A DNA stretch of 64,000 nucleotides from Puccinellia tenuiflora (Eukaryota; Streptophyta; Magnoliopsida; Poales; Poaceae). The DNA is taken from NCBI GenBank assembly GCA_012064385.1, contig QRDG01001837.1, positions 62,001 to 126,000 on the forward strand, written 5' to 3'. Numbering within the stretch: the first letter of the stretch is position 1; each line of letters starts with the position of its first letter. The notes under the pieces are model-generated. The model saw only the letters and a list, made by a program, of their open reading frames with translations, was not told the origin of the DNA and made no database searches. Of this stretch, positions 1 through 10,492 are shown one piece after another. The translations under genes were made by a program, and so were the position numbers.

Positions 1-2965
1 CCTCTCCCTCCTCTCTCTCCCCCTCTGGTCACCGTTTAGCCGTAGACCGAACCAACCCCTCCGCCGTAGCTCGTCGCCGGTGTCCTTCCCGGCGACCATA
101 GGGTCCCTAGCGCCGCCACCCAGTTCCCCTCACCGTGCTGCGCGCAATGCGGCCCCGTCCTGGATCCCGACGCACGCAATCGACGAGTCGATCCGCGGCT
201 TGCCGCCGGTCACCGCGCGCGTCGCGCCGGTCCTGGCCGTCCCGTCGGTCAAACCTACATGTGGGCCACTGGCCGACGTGGCGTGCCAGCGTGGCTGCTG
301 CCCCACCCGTCTGTCTCACGGGCTAGCCAGCCCACGGTGAAAAACGTTCGGCCCAATTTCTGGAAAATTTAAATAAATGGCAGAAAATGAGTATGAACTT
401 TGAATTTGACATAACTTTTGAACCATAAGTCCAAAAAAATGCAATAATATACCAAAATGCTCAGGGATAAAATGTCTACCTGTTAGTACCATTGGTAGAA
501 TTAATTGACCAAACTAAATTGCCTGGATTTAATAAAACAGAAATGGCAGAATAAAGGTGGATTTTGTAAATTGCATAACTTGAGTTCTACTCTTCCAAAA
601 ATTATGAATAAACTCTCAAAATGTTCAGTGAACAATTATATACAAGTTTATGTCATTTGAGGGAATTTTAGATGCAATGTTGGTGCTGTTTAATAAAATA
701 GTTAAAATGGCAGAATTAAATCAATTATCAAAAATATCATAACTTGTTGAATATTGATCCAAAAATTGCAAATGATATACCAAAATGACCAGCAAAGCAA
801 ATGCTATCTAACTATGTTAATATCACAGTATGAAAATAAATTTTCCTTTGATGTCATTTTTGAATTGGTTAAAATGATTTAAATTGCATAACCGTTTAAA
901 TCACCATTTATTCATCGTTAGTCAGAAAATTGCAAACGAAGTACCAAAATGTTTAGTAGGACAATATCTATCTAATAATGTCATTTTCATGCATTTAGGA
1001 CCCATAATTCAGTACTGGACATTTTGGACAATAATGCAATTCACTAAGTTAAATATGGAGTTGTGACCCGTTAATTGCTATATTTAATTTAGGGGTTCCA
1101 TTTAACTTGTGGGACATGCCCAATATGATTTCAGTGCATAATTTGACCATCTCATCATGATTGTGCATTGCACCTTGTATTGTGTTATTTATTTCGTTTC
1201 CGTTATTTTTGTGTTTCGTTAGATTCCGGAGTCGAGGTTTCACCACAATACCTCGACGATCAACGCGCCCAGTACTATCAGCAAGGCAAGAACTAACCTA
1301 ACCTTCTTGGCATCTAGCATCCTACTGTTTTATAAACTTATTTTCTCCACCAGACTATTGCATGCGATTCAAATGTCACTTTTGGTCAAGTAGGTAATCC
1401 TATGATATGCATTGTTCCCTGAACCATCACATGCTTCCCCTCCTATGAACCCTAGGGTTGATGTGTTGGCCTGAGACAAAGATATAATTGTTGTATTATA
1501 TGCTTAGCAATGCTTAGCCATGCTTAGTTAAATGCTTAGTTGTTCGTTGATTTAATTCCATAATGTTGATGTTGATGGAATGAGTCGGACATGGTGGTGA
1601 TTATCGGTACTTAACTAATTTGTTAAAAGGCTTGGATGAGTTGCCATCGGGGATGGTGTTTTGCCTCATTCTTGTCGCCTAGGCTGAGAGTGCTTTTAGC
1701 TAGAACCAAGAACCGAGCGTGCTACCATCGGTGGGGGTATGAGGCCCCTTACTAACTGAATAACTTGTGCGGGCGTATCCAAGGGTCCTCTAGTTTGCGC
1801 TTTCCATTTGCGATGTGTGGTCGGTGATGATGATGGTGATGATGTGATGACGATGGTGGTGGTAGGAGTGGCGATGGGGCAGGGTGTTGAAACAGGCACT
1901 AAACTTGTCCTGTCGTCACGACGACCCTTGGATAGTCTCATGCGAGGTAAAGGTTTAACCGCGCCCGCCCTGCCGGCTTTCCCCGGAAGAGAGCTAATTG
2001 TACAGGCAAGGGGTCGGACGGTACCAATGGATAAAAACAGTACACCCCTGCAGGGTTTAATCTTTTCGAAAAGCCGTGTCCGCGGTTATGGACGAACTCT
2101 TGGGAAGGCGGATTAGCTCATAGAGAACCTGAACCTAATTGATGAATTGGCAGCTAGAGGTTGCAATCCAATGTGTGATAAAAGGTTCATTTCCTCGAGG
2201 GTGATTCGAGGGAGTGCCTTGGTGGAGATGAGGTGCTTCTGTTTACAAATGGTTCGTTGAGAACCACAAATGAAAGTTTACTCTCTTATCCCTTTTCGGA
2301 AAACATTCTGAGTAGACGATGCAAAGGGTCTTGATGTCTTTTAAAATGGAAAACTAGCTTTATGCAAAACCAGCTACATGATACAGCATTAGAGCCTCCA
2401 TCAGCATTGGCCTATATCGCCCTACTAATTCTTGCGAGTACGTCGTACTCAGTCTTGATTTGTTGATTATTATTTGTTTAGAGGAGGACACCGCCGGACT
2501 GGAAGGTGGGTCCTTTATCGACATCGACGGGAAGCTGGGGTTCCCAGGTGGCAGCTTGGGACGTATCGGAACAGGCTGGCTGGGATATGTTATTGTAGGC
2601 CTCTTAGGCCATAATTTGGATCTTGTTGTTAGACAACTATATTTGCTTTCCGCTTGATGTAATGATGGGTCTACGACATCTGATTGTGACTTTTGCTATC
2701 TTTCTCATATATGAGTTGAACTATGATCTCTTGGGTCGTAGAGTCTGTGATGAGCCAGTTGTTCCGCAGTCTTGGTCTCTTAGCTATACGTGAAAGCGAT
2801 GTCTGACCTTATGGCATGATCGAGATGTTGTGTGCCGATGATGTATTCCGAGCACGCCTGCCAATGTGTTTTGGCCTGGGATTGGTAAACCCAGTAACCC
2901 TCGATTGTGTAGCATGACCGGTTACACAACGTTTCACTGTATATCTCTGGGGTCGGGGCGCTACA
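1..2965 (+). mobile_element. Long LTR of family I, left end cut by window
   Basis: This stretch has no credible gene. It begins in a GC-rich block (about 1-345) followed by AT-rich DNA, and ends at 2965 with GGTCGGGGCGCTACA. The terminal GGCGCTACA is a near inverted match to TGTAACAGCGCC, which starts the related LTR at 59127, so I read the orientation as plus. Positions about 700-905 match 60660-60853 closely (shared 'caaatgatataccaaaatga' and 'ttttcctttgatgtcattt'). About 600 bp of the LTR start should lie left of the window. No primer site follows 2965; a protease coding fragment does, so this is a solo LTR, an inserted LTR or an assembly join. Confidence 0.7.
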
Positions 2966-3199
2966 AAGGTGCTCATGGACGGAGGAAGTAGCATCAATAC
3001 ACTCTATGCCGCAACATTGAAGAGGATGCGTCTCTCCGAGTCACAACTCAGCCACAGTAATGTGAAGTTTCATGTGATTGTGCCGGGACGACAAGCCTCC
3101 TCAATGGGAAGGATCACCCTGAAGGTCACCTTTGGCGGCACGGATAATTTCCGGACAGAAGACGTCTCTTTTGAGATGCTTCTTTTAAAAGTGCATACC
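2966..3199 (+). pseudogene. Ty3-type aspartic protease fragment
   Basis: About 75 codons of a retropepsin from a Ty3 polyprotein. The catalytic motif is visible as MDGGSSINTLYAATL, followed by FHVIVPGRQA and a VTFGG...NFRTE stretch, the usual order in plant Ty3 proteases (compare the protease of element F near 40130-40400). The fragment starts abruptly at the LTR end (2965) and is lost at the undetermined base at 3200, before the expected YH..LGR motif. It is a remnant of a further element into which the LTR inserted, or a piece joined wrongly in assembly. Confidence 0.75.
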
Positions 3200-3200
3200 N
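3200..3200. other. Undetermined base (N), probable assembly gap
   Basis: A single N lies exactly where the protease fragment stops and a copy of the LTR at 1773-2965 begins in mid-sequence (GCGTATCCAAGGG at 3201 equals 1773). This is how a closed or unknown-length scaffold gap between repeats looks. Confidence 0.85.
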
Positions 3201-3838
3201 GCGTATCCAAGGGTCCTCTAGTTTGCGCTTTCCAGTTGCGAGTGTGTGGTCGTTGATGATGGTGATGATGATGATGATGTGATGAGGATGGTGGTGTTAG
3301 GAGTGGCGATGGGGCAGGGTGTTGAAATAGGCACTGAACTTGTCCCGTCGTCACGATGACCCTTGGATAGTGTCATGCGAGGTAAAGGTTTAACCGCGCC
3401 CGCCCTGCCGGCTTTCCCCGGAAGAGAGCTAATTGTACAGGCAAGGGGTCGGACGGTACCAATGGATAAAAACAGTACACCCCTGCAGGGTTTAATCTTT
3501 TCGAAAAGCCGTGTCCACGGTTATGGACAAACTCTTGGGAAAGACGAATTAGCTCATAGAGAACCTGAACCTAATTAATTAATTGCCAGCTAGAGGTTGC
3601 AATCCAACGTGTGATAAAAGGTTCATTTCCTCAAGGGTGATTCGAGAGAGTGCCTTGGTGGAGATGAGGTGCTTCTGGTTACAAATGGTTCGTTGAGAAC
3701 CACAGATGAAAGTTTACTCTCTTATCCCTTTTCGGAAAACATTCTGAGTAGACGATGCAAAGGGTCCTGATGTCTTTTAAAATGGAAAACTAGCTTTATG
3801 CAAAACCAGCTACATTATATAGCCACTACTAGGAATCA

Positions 3839-4166
3839 TGCTATAGGTGGCACCACCTTTTGTGGCGCACCAATAAGCCATGCGCCACAGAAATAATTTC
3901 TATGGCGCACGGTTTTGAATGCGCCACAGAATTTCGCAATTTTGTGGCACACCAAAACACCGTGCGCCATAGAAAGTCTTATTTCTGTGGCGCACCAGCC
4001 CTGTGCGCCACAGAAATATGACTTTCTGTGACGCACCCTCTTTCTGTGGCGCACCAGCCCCATGCGCCACAGAAATGTGACATTCTGTGGCGCACCATGC
4101 CCATGCGCCACAGAATTGTGCATTTCTGTGGCGCATGTAGGATGTGCGCCACAGAAATCCAATAAT
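3839..4166. repeat. Left subterminal repeat cluster of the CACTA-like element
   Basis: About a dozen copies of (T)TTCTGTGGCGCACC and its reverse complement GGTGCGCCACAGAA, mostly arranged as inverted pairs separated by 6-10 bp, so each pair can fold into a hairpin. In CACTA elements such motifs are where the transposase binds; that role is inferred here. Confidence 0.8.
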
Positions 4167-4625
4167 CCAAAAAAATCCAAAAAATTCAAAAAATTCAAAA
4201 AAATTCAAAAAAGTCAAAACACTTCAAAAAAAATCCAAAAAATTCAAATAATTCAACAATCTTCTTTGTTATACATTTCTAAAAAAATCCAAAAAAATAA
4301 AAAAATCAGAAAATCCAGAAAACTTCAAAAAAATAAAAAAATTCATCAATTGGAAAAAAAATAATATTTTTCTAAAAAAAGAATTTTTTTGAATTTTTTG
4401 AATTTTTTAATTTTTTTTTGGAATTTTTATTTTTTTGAATTTTTTGGGTTTTTTTATTTTTTTGGTTTTTTGAAATTTTTTGATATTTTTGAATCTTTTG
4501 GGATTTTTATTTTTTTGGATTTTTGGATTTTTTTTGGATTTTTTGAAAATTTTGGGATTTTTTAATTTTTTTTGAATTTTTTGGATTTTTTGAATTTTTT
4601 TAACTTTTTTGAATTTTAGGTGCAC
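4155..4625. repeat. A-rich/T-rich low-complexity foldback
   Basis: 4155-4365 is A-rich with recurring AAAAAATTCAAAA units, and 4380-4620 is T-rich with the complementary TTTTTTGAATTTT units. The two halves can pair as a long imperfect stem around about 4370. There is no coding signal; lysine- or asparagine-rich open frames here are artefacts. Confidence 0.75.
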
Positions 4626-4782
4626 CACAATGTGAAGTTTTTGATTTTTTTTCGAAATTTAAAAACACACATAAATAAATACCACACATATATATACACA
4701 TACAAGGCTTAAGAGGGTTAATATGATACATATATCAATAAGAACATGAGTAGCATAAGGGTAGCTGAACTGAATTGAATTT

Positions 4783-4842
4783 AGAAGTTAAGCGTGCTTG
4801 GGTTGGAGCAATTTGAGAATGGGTGACCTAGCGGGAAGTTAT
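4783..4842 (+). other. 5S rRNA-derived fragment inside the CACTA-like element
   Basis: Starting at AGAAGTTAAGCGTGCTTGGG and running through GAATGGGTGACCTAGCGGGAAGTT, this 60-bp piece resembles the 3' half of plant 5S rRNA. That part of 5S includes the internal control region (A box around AAGTTAAGCGTGCTTGGG and C box around GGATGGGTGACC). The 5' half of 5S is absent and the middle is changed, so it is not a 5S gene. Cassandra-type TRIM elements also carry 5S sequence, but here the surroundings are CACTA-like. Confidence 0.65.
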
Positions 4843-4983
4843 CATTTGAGATGGGTTAAAAAATTTAGAAAAAATTCAAATATTTAGGTTTTTTCAAAAT
4901 ATTTCATATTTTGTTTTTTTCCCATTTTTTTGAATTTGTTTTGCATTTTTTCGAATTTCCAGATTCAAAATTTTCCAAAATAT

Positions 4984-5118
4984 TTCTGTGGCGCATCCAG
5001 CTCCATGCGCCACAGAAATCATGCGCCACAGAAATATAATTTAGTGGCGACAATTCTGTGGCGCATCCCTCTTTTTCCAGGATGCGCCACAGAATCCTAA
5101 ATTGGTGCGCCACTAATA
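4984..5118. repeat. Right subterminal repeat cluster of the CACTA-like element
   Basis: Five to six copies of TTCTGTGGCGCATCC or its reverse complement, again in inverted pairs, match the left cluster and lie just inside the right terminal repeat. Confidence 0.78.
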
Positions 5119-5719
5119 GGCTATTCTGTAGTAGTGCGCATTAGAGCCTCCGTCAGCATCGGGCTTATATCGCCCTACTAATTCTTGCGAGTACGTCGTA
5201 CTCAGCCTTGCTTTGTTGATTATTATTTGTTTCAGAGGAGAACGTCACCGAACTGGAAGGTGGGTTCTTTATTGACATCGACGAGTAGTCTGGGGTTCCC
5301 AGGTGGCAGCTTTGGACGTCTCGGAACATGCTGGCTGGGATATCTTATTATAGGCCTCTTAGGCCATAATTTGGATCTTGTTGTTAGACAACTATATTTG
5401 CTTCCGCTTGATGTAATGCTGGGTCTGTGACCTCTGATTGTGACATTTTCTATCTTTCTCATATATGAGTTGAACTATGATCTCTTGTGTCGTAGAGTCT
5501 GTGATGGGCCAGTTGTTCCGCAGTCTTGGTCTCTGTACTATACGTGAAAGCGATGTCTGATCTTATGGCATAATCGAGGTGTTGTGTGCCGATGATCCAT
5601 TCCGAGCACACCTGCCAATGAGTTTTGGCCTGGGATTGGTAAACCCAGTAACCCTCGATTGTGTAGCATGACCGGTTACACAACGTTTCACTGTATAGCT
5701 CTGGGGTCGGGGCGCTACA

Positions 5720-7218
5720 AGTACATTCTTGAGGCTTAGCAGTTGAACTGGTTGATCCAAGGACTCGTGAGAGAGGTACCTTGGGGACAGCCTCTCGAGG
5801 CCCATTCTTATTGGGAGCTGGGGGAGAAGAGGAGCGACTCTTCGCGGCTGAGGACTCCTCAGATGAGGTTGGCTGGGTAGCGGCAGGGCTAGAAGCCATA
5901 TGTCCCTGCTCAGTAACAGGAGCCTCCTGAGAGGACTCCTTCCCAGTAACATTTTCAATAGGAGCCTCCGGTGAGGACTCCCCCTCATCACCACCGTCTT
6001 CAACAGGAGTCTCTTTAGAGGACTCCTCGTCAGCGTTATCTTCAACATCTTCTGCCCCAGCATTTTGCTCTGTGACAGAAGCCTCCTCTTCTACCTCCTC
6101 ATCGGCCTCAGCCTCCGTTGCAGGTTCAGAAGCTGGCTTCCAGAAGGAGTCAGTTAACTGCAAAGGAGACAGAAAGTCAAGTTAGCAAATCAAATAGAGA
6201 AAGCAGATCAAAGTGAAGCAAATAAAATACTTACAGCAGGAGCTTGGTTGGTGGAGCAAAAAGGTTCAAGTCCAAAATTTACTTGATCCTTCACTGTCCT
6301 GCCTGTCAGTTTCTTGATCAATCGGCCGAGTTCAGGGCCATCAGACAGCTTCTCCGTTGTGCGGAGATCATCAGTCACACAACGTGTGTATTGACATATC
6401 AGCCGAGTCCTAGGACTCAACGGCTGGATCCTCCAGGTCGTCCAGCAACGTACCAAATCCATGTTCTCCAGCTTGTGTAATAAGAGAGCCCGAATCCGTG
6501 TGATCAAGGACTCGACTTTGGGCCGGGCGGCCTCTGAGCACCTAGCTTTCAAAAGAGGAGTCGCCTCTAGGCGATCCTCAGAGAAGAGAGGAAGATGGGG
6601 CTCGTCTGCAGGAGAGGTGTCCTTGCAGTAAAAGAAGGTTTTGTGCCAATCCTTGACACGGTTTGGAAAGACAGGTTTGGGGAAGACAGAGTGGAGGCGA
6701 CGCTGAAGAGCAACAGCGCCGCACTTAAGGAGAGGACCCCCAGAGGTTTCAGGTTGGGGTTGCAATAGAAAAGCTCAAGCCAGAGATCAAGGTCTGGCTT
6801 CATTTGGAGGTAGTCCTCACAAAGAGTGACAAAATTCTTAAGGGTCAAGACAGAGTTGGGCGCCAAGTCATAGATGCGCAACTTGTAGAAATCGAGGACT
6901 TGGCGGAAGAATAAGTTACCCGGGGGAGTGAATCCGCGGAAAAGGTGCTCATAAGAAGATCACGACCTCGTCCTTCGCTGGAGAGGGCACCGCTTCATTC
7001 CCTGGGGCACGAGTCTTGACATTGGAGGGGAGGAGACCAGCAAGCTAGTACCCCTTGATCTGCTCGGCCGTTGTGGTAGATCCGCCCCAATCGGCGGAGA
7101 TGGATCGCTTTGACGAGAAAGTCTTGGCGGCGGCGGCGGCCGCGGCGGCGATGTCGATTGTCCGATTGGACGAGGAAGCCTTGGCCTTGGAAGCGGTCTT
7201 GGAGCGCTTGGGGGCCAT
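5720..7218 (-). pseudogene. Antisense extra gene of H (Transposase_28-like), broken
   Basis: The start codon (7218-7216) opens MAPKRSKTASKAKA, a basic N-terminus, followed by an alanine run. The core reads FRQVLDFYKLRIYDLAPNS, VLTLKNFVTLCEDYLQMKP and LWLELFYCNP, which I recognise as the 'putative gypsy-type transposon' domain (PF04195). A GT-AG intron (6158-6234) joins in frame to an acidic, low-complexity exon rich in E, S and P. Faults: a TAG at 7047-7045, frame changes near 6955 and 6755, and loss of the C-terminal coiled-coil part, cut at 5719 by the family-I LTR. The biochemical function of the family is unknown; these genes ride in Ty3 elements and are not proven transposases. Confidence 0.75.
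6158..6234 (-). other. Intron of the antisense gene of H
   Basis: Read on the minus strand, the 77-bp interval starts GTAAGTATTTT and ends CTCCTTTGCAG. Joining the flanking codons gives an uninterrupted phase-0 reading frame (...NQAPA then LTDSFWKP...). Such an intron can only be removed from an antisense transcript. Confidence 0.7.
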
Positions 7219-7780
7219 GGCGTACGTGCGGAGCGAGCTGCGCGCGGGAAAGAGAATGAGAGGGAGGAAGAAGATTGGAAGCGAAAGGGCAAGTAAGGGT
7301 TTTTGGACCCCACCCTTGACAATTTATAAGGGGTTAAACCCTAGAAAGTTACGGGGCTGTTCCACATTAACAGTGCGGGAAATGTGGAGGCGTCCGCGGA
7401 AATTTCCTGGTAAAAAATGCGGCAGCCAAAGTCAAAACAGAGTAAATCTCATAAAATGAAGACACAGTAGTGGAAAGAAAAGTCGGCTTGTCTGAGAAAG
7501 GCGAGTCCTGTGTCTGTAGGAAGTGGCAAGAGCCAGATTCCTCAGAGCTAGCTTATAAGAGGCACAACAAACTTGGCCAGCTGATGCAAAGGCAAGAGTG
7601 GTGAGCTTGTGCAAGGGTGAGGAAGGACTCATTATATATATGTGTTATGTTTTTTATGCAGGAATTCATCTTGGAGCTAGCAGCAGGCGACTTCTAAGCT
7701 TGTGGCTCCAGTCGGAGAAGTCAAGCCAAGGAGCCGAACCAAGGAGTCGGAGGAAGCCGCCAAGACTGCGCCCAAGATAA
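7219..7780 (-). promoter_or_regulatory. Leader and likely promoter of the antisense gene of H
   Basis: No gene lies here. On the minus strand a TATA-like CTTATAAATT sits at about 7322-7331, some 105 bp upstream of the ATG at 7218, with a pyrimidine-rich leader between. The remainder (about 7340-7780) is spacer towards the polypurine tract of H. Promoter activity is inferred from position only. Confidence 0.5.
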
Positions 7781-7793
7781 ATTCGGGGGCTAC
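7781..7793 (+). other. Polypurine tract of H
   Basis: ATTCGGGGGCTAC lies directly before the LTR start TGATGGGGGG at 7794. A G-run immediately next to TG is the usual plus-strand priming site before a 3' LTR, and it fixes the orientation of H as plus. Confidence 0.75.
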
Positions 7794-8278
7794 TGATGGG
7801 GGGATACTTTATAGGTAGGCCCATGGACCCGGAAAGTAGACCCGCCAAGACCAAGAAGGCCAAAGCCGGGTCGCACTTCAAGTTACATGGGCTGGGCTGG
7901 AGACAAGCCGACCAAGGCCCATGAAGAAGGAAGGACTCGTCCAGGAGGAGTCCTAGTACAACCCGGAGTTCTAACTTGGAAGGCCAAGACATAGAATAGG
8001 ACTCCGTGTCCAAGTATGACCCGGTGTAAACTTGTAAGTCCAGGGACCCAACCACCTTTATAAGGAGGGCCCTGGACCTTAGATCAAGAGGCAAGCTAGA
8101 CAAGTCGAAAGCAATCGACAGACTTGTAGCCATCAACTCCCCAGATAGGAGTCGAAACCTTGTAATCGAGAATTAGTCCAAGCAATAAAGCTGAAGCAGG
8201 AAGTAGGTCTTTACCTCGATCTAGAGGGGCCGAACCTGGGTAAATCCCTGTCCTTAGGCGAGATTAACAGCTCCTACA
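7794..8278 (+). mobile_element. 3' LTR of element H
   Basis: The 485-bp LTR runs from TGATGGGGGGATAC to CTCCTACA. It carries a TATA-like TTTATAAGG at 8057-8065 and an AATAAA at 8184-8189. A hairpin-forming box follows at 8210-8244 and is shared with the LTRs of A, D and F. The right flank is the gag gene of A, so this end is an insertion boundary. The left LTR of H is not in the window. Confidence 0.75.
8210..8244 (+). other. Conserved LTR hairpin box (H copy)
   Basis: TTTACC pairs with GGTAAA across 35 bp; the interior reads TCGATCTAGAGGGGCCGA, with further pairing possible. It lies about 20 bp after AATAAA, so it would be near the 3' end of the transcript or in R/U5. Confidence 0.6.
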
Positions 8279-9342
8279 TACTTCGATCACCAATGGCCCC
8301 ACAACTCATCTTCCCTGAGAAAGAACTTGCCGTGACAACCCCACGACACCATACGTACAAATCTTCGGTACCTGGCCCTCTCCATAGCTGAGTAACCATC
8401 ATCATACCGGTTGTCCCCCGGATCACCTCCTTGTTGCTGAGCGGCATACCGGGCACCATGTTGTTGACGAGGTGGGTTTGGTGCCGGATACCGAGGTTGC
8501 TGGTCACGATCAGCCGGATGAACCCGACTAGCACCTTGATTACCCTGGCCGAGATCGGGAGCTCCCCGACCGGGATTGCCTTATGTCTGCATTTGCTTGT
8601 TTCTACCAGAGTTTACACTCCGGTCACGATCTCTGCCGACATGCGGCGATGAAGCCTGTCCCTTGGACACTCCATCGGCACCACCAGCCGAGTGAATGTA
8701 CCGGGATCCACCAGCACCTGGAGGGTTTGCCTTAAAGTATGCCTCATTCTGACGATTAGCAACAGCTACCAATTCATTTACCCTGTCCTACTGCCTACGA
8801 CGAGCTTCACCGGATAAGCTAGATAACTCGGCTATGGCTGCCTCTACAGCCCTAAGGTTCTTGCCAGGAGTGCTATACCTAGGCTTATCAGCCGATACAT
8901 GACTAGCAGTTCTACTTGATTTGGATCTACCATCTCTAGCCATTTCAGCATTGAGGTCTCTACCTCGGTTGCGCACCTCATTCATGCGACTAGTAGTGTT
9001 TGCTACTGGAGTAAAACCATGAGCCTTGTTATACTCGCGAAGGGAGATGTCGAACTCTTGCCTGACTCGGGCTACCTCGATAGCCTCCTGGAGTATGCTC
9101 TGACACTGCTCCTCCAGCTGAGCTTGCGCCAGAGCCGCATCTGCGCTGGGAGCAACTGGAGTGGCCAGCTTCTCGATCGCGTCCTGAAGAGGACTCGGCA
9201 CCACCGGCACACCTGATGTACCGGCGGGTACCGTGCGGTTATCGGGCTTCTCCAATGGCGGGCGTGCCATTCTGGTGGATCTGGTGTTGGTGGTGGGTTC
9301 ACCGTCCATGCCCCTGGTAGCGACGACCGGAGAGGTCATCAT
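8279..9342 (-). pseudogene. gag gene of element A, 3' end cut off
   Basis: From ATG at 9342 (MMTSPVVATRGMDGEP), one reading frame runs left with stops at about 8790 (CAG-like codon now TAG), 8581 (TAA) and about 8290. The visible N-terminal half is low in hydrophobic residues, has a coiled-coil-like stretch (LQDAIEKLATP, QLEEQCQSILQEAIEVARVRQEFD) and then glutamine-, arginine- and glycine-rich sequence. This is the composition of the N-terminal region of plant Ty3 Gag. The capsid core and everything after it are missing because H is inserted at 8278/8279. Identification rests on composition, the adjacent primer site and the LTR rather than on a conserved domain, so it is moderately certain. 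Confidence 0.6.
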
Positions 9343-9654
9343 AACTTCCACGCAGCTAGCGGGGCGAGCGGTACACCGGCCGCGAGCTGCGAGCTGCGCA
9401 GACTGCACGAGGGTCCGCAGAGACATGCACCCTTTCGGGGTACCTGCAGACGATCTCGTTGGCGACGTAGACCGTGAGGTCGCCGAAGTTGATGAGGCAG
9501 CCGTTCCGCGGGAGTGGTTTGCTGCCGAAGCAGCATGCATTGTCGCTGATGACGTTCAGCGAGCCGAACCTATGGACAAGGCGATAGACCACGCGCTCGC
9601 CGGAGGCGATGACAGATCCCGTCCGGATGAAAACACCAGCCAGCGCCGCTGCTG
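9343..9654 (-). other. Leader between primer site and gag of A
   Basis: GC-rich leader with no assignable gene. Another minus-strand frame is open through it (about 9356-9650) but ends before gag and does not resemble a known protein. Confidence 0.45.
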
Positions 9655-9672
9655 GCCCCACGGTGGGCGCCA
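9655..9672 (-). other. Primer binding site of A
   Basis: On the minus strand TGGCGCCCACCGTGGGGC lies 2 bp after the LTR end. TGGCGCC is a common start of plant Ty3 primer sites; I do not assign the tRNA. Confidence 0.65.
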
Positions 9673-9674
9673 AC

Positions 9675-10492
9675 TGTTGTCGTGGTGAACTGACAGATGC
9701 CATGGGATGGCTTATGTTGGGGCCGATGGACGCTGTTGGCACCGGGGAGGGATGGTGCGTAGAATTACACACACAGAACACACTAACACACACACGATTT
9801 ACCCAGGTTCAGGGCCCTCGTGAGGAGGTAAAACCCCTACTCCTGCTTGTCTGAGTGTATAAGAAACACAACCCGGGTTACAGAGGCACTCCTCGAGCTG
9901 TATGTTGGGCTGATGTCTGAGGTCTAACATTCCTCTCCTTTCGTCCGTCAGTTCAATGATCAGAGCTCTCTAATGATCTGATGTCCCTTTCCCTCGAGGG
10001 GCCTCGGGCACCTTATATAATGGTGCCCAGGTTATAGTGCGGCTCTAACTACTATGGCCATCCCTGGCTAGCGTCAGCCCCTGGTCGCCATGTCTCGTCT
10101 GTCCTGGACAGGACACTCCCTCCACGCCTGTGCACTGCTCCCCCGTACCGCCCTGGTCAGCGGTATGGTGGAGACATATCACATCGTACTTGCGGAGCGA
10201 CACCATACCCTGCTCCGTGATTGAAGGGATGGGACGCATGCCTTGACCATCAACCGAGATAAGGCGCCTCCTCCTTATCCGGCATAGCCATGCCAGATAC
10301 ACTTGACTCGGTTCGCTCCCCCGCACATACGAGGAACTGTGAAAACAATCCGACATTCAATATCCCGGTTTGTACCAGCATGGCTATCTTGACCATGCCG
10401 GTCCACCTTATGTCGGTCAACATTGACCCGGTCAACTCCGGGACTACACTTAACTCGTTATCTTGACCCTATCCGGGGGTCGCCCCCTGACA
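9675..10492 (-). mobile_element. 5' LTR of element A
   Basis: On the minus strand the 818-bp LTR starts TGTCAGGGGGCGACC (10492) and ends CGACAACA (9675), directly followed by a primer site. A TATA-like TTATATAA lies at about 10013-10020. The right flank (TCCACAGGGCC at 10493) matches position 17190 of the second LTR of B, showing that A entered the first LTR of B. Confidence 0.75.
9798..9833 (-). other. Conserved LTR hairpin box (A copy)
   Basis: On the plus strand TTTACC and GGTAAA close a hairpin whose tip is CCTC-GT-GAGG. The neighbouring TCCTGCTTGTCTG is also shared with the F LTRs. The interior bases differ from those of F and D but still pair. Confidence 0.6.

Larger units (their letters stand above)
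3824..5136. mobile_element. Non-autonomous CACTA-like DNA transposon
   Basis: The 1,313-bp element starts CACTACTAGGAAT and ends ATTCTGTAGTAGTG, giving imperfect terminal inverted repeats that begin with CACTACTA, as in the CACTA (En/Spm) superfamily. The flanks are AGC on the left and CGC on the right. The uninterrupted LTR copy at about 2380 reads 'acagcattagagcc', so this fits a 3-bp target duplication with one change. Subterminal direct and inverted copies of TTCTGTGGCGCAC crowd both ends, typical of transposase-binding regions. There is no transposase gene; long open frames here are simply translations of the repeats. Confidence 0.85.
3201..5719 (+). mobile_element. Second, partial LTR of family I (interrupted)
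   Basis: 3201-3823 and 5137-5719 together repeat 1773-2965 of the first copy with scattered substitutions, and the copy ends with the same GGGGCGCTACA. A CACTA-like transposon at 3824-5136 interrupts it. The end at 5719 abuts the antisense gene of element H, so this LTR marks where a family-I element entered H. No coding sequence is present. Confidence 0.8.
5720..8278 (+). mobile_element. 3' part of Ty3-like element H
   Basis: Read on the plus strand, this stretch ends with a polypurine tract and a 3' LTR (7794-8278). Before that, on the opposite strand, lies an extra gene (7218 down to 5720). This order, with an antisense gene between pol and the 3' LTR, is known from the Tat lineage of plant Ty3 elements. 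The rest of H, including any gag-pol, lies left of the family-I LTR at 5719 or outside the window. H itself sits in the gag gene of element A. Confidence 0.7.

Noticed and set aside
80..340. Overlapping open frames on both strands at the left edge
   Set aside because: They lie in a GC-rich part of an LTR, overlap in several frames, and the related block near 59700-60200 does not keep them.
3836..4628. Long open frames in the CACTA-like element
   Set aside because: They translate the TTCTGTGGCGCAC repeats (recurring CGA, APQK, RHR) and A/T-rich low complexity.
4783..4842. Functional 5S rRNA gene
   Set aside because: Only the 3' half is similar, the middle is altered, and there is no tandem array or clear T-run terminator directly after it.
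1480..5719. Reading family-I LTRs as minus strand because the reverse complement starts TGTAGCGCCCC
   Set aside because: LTR G starts TGTAACAGCGCC on the plus strand with matching body sequence, so the GGGGCGCTACA end is the 3' end.
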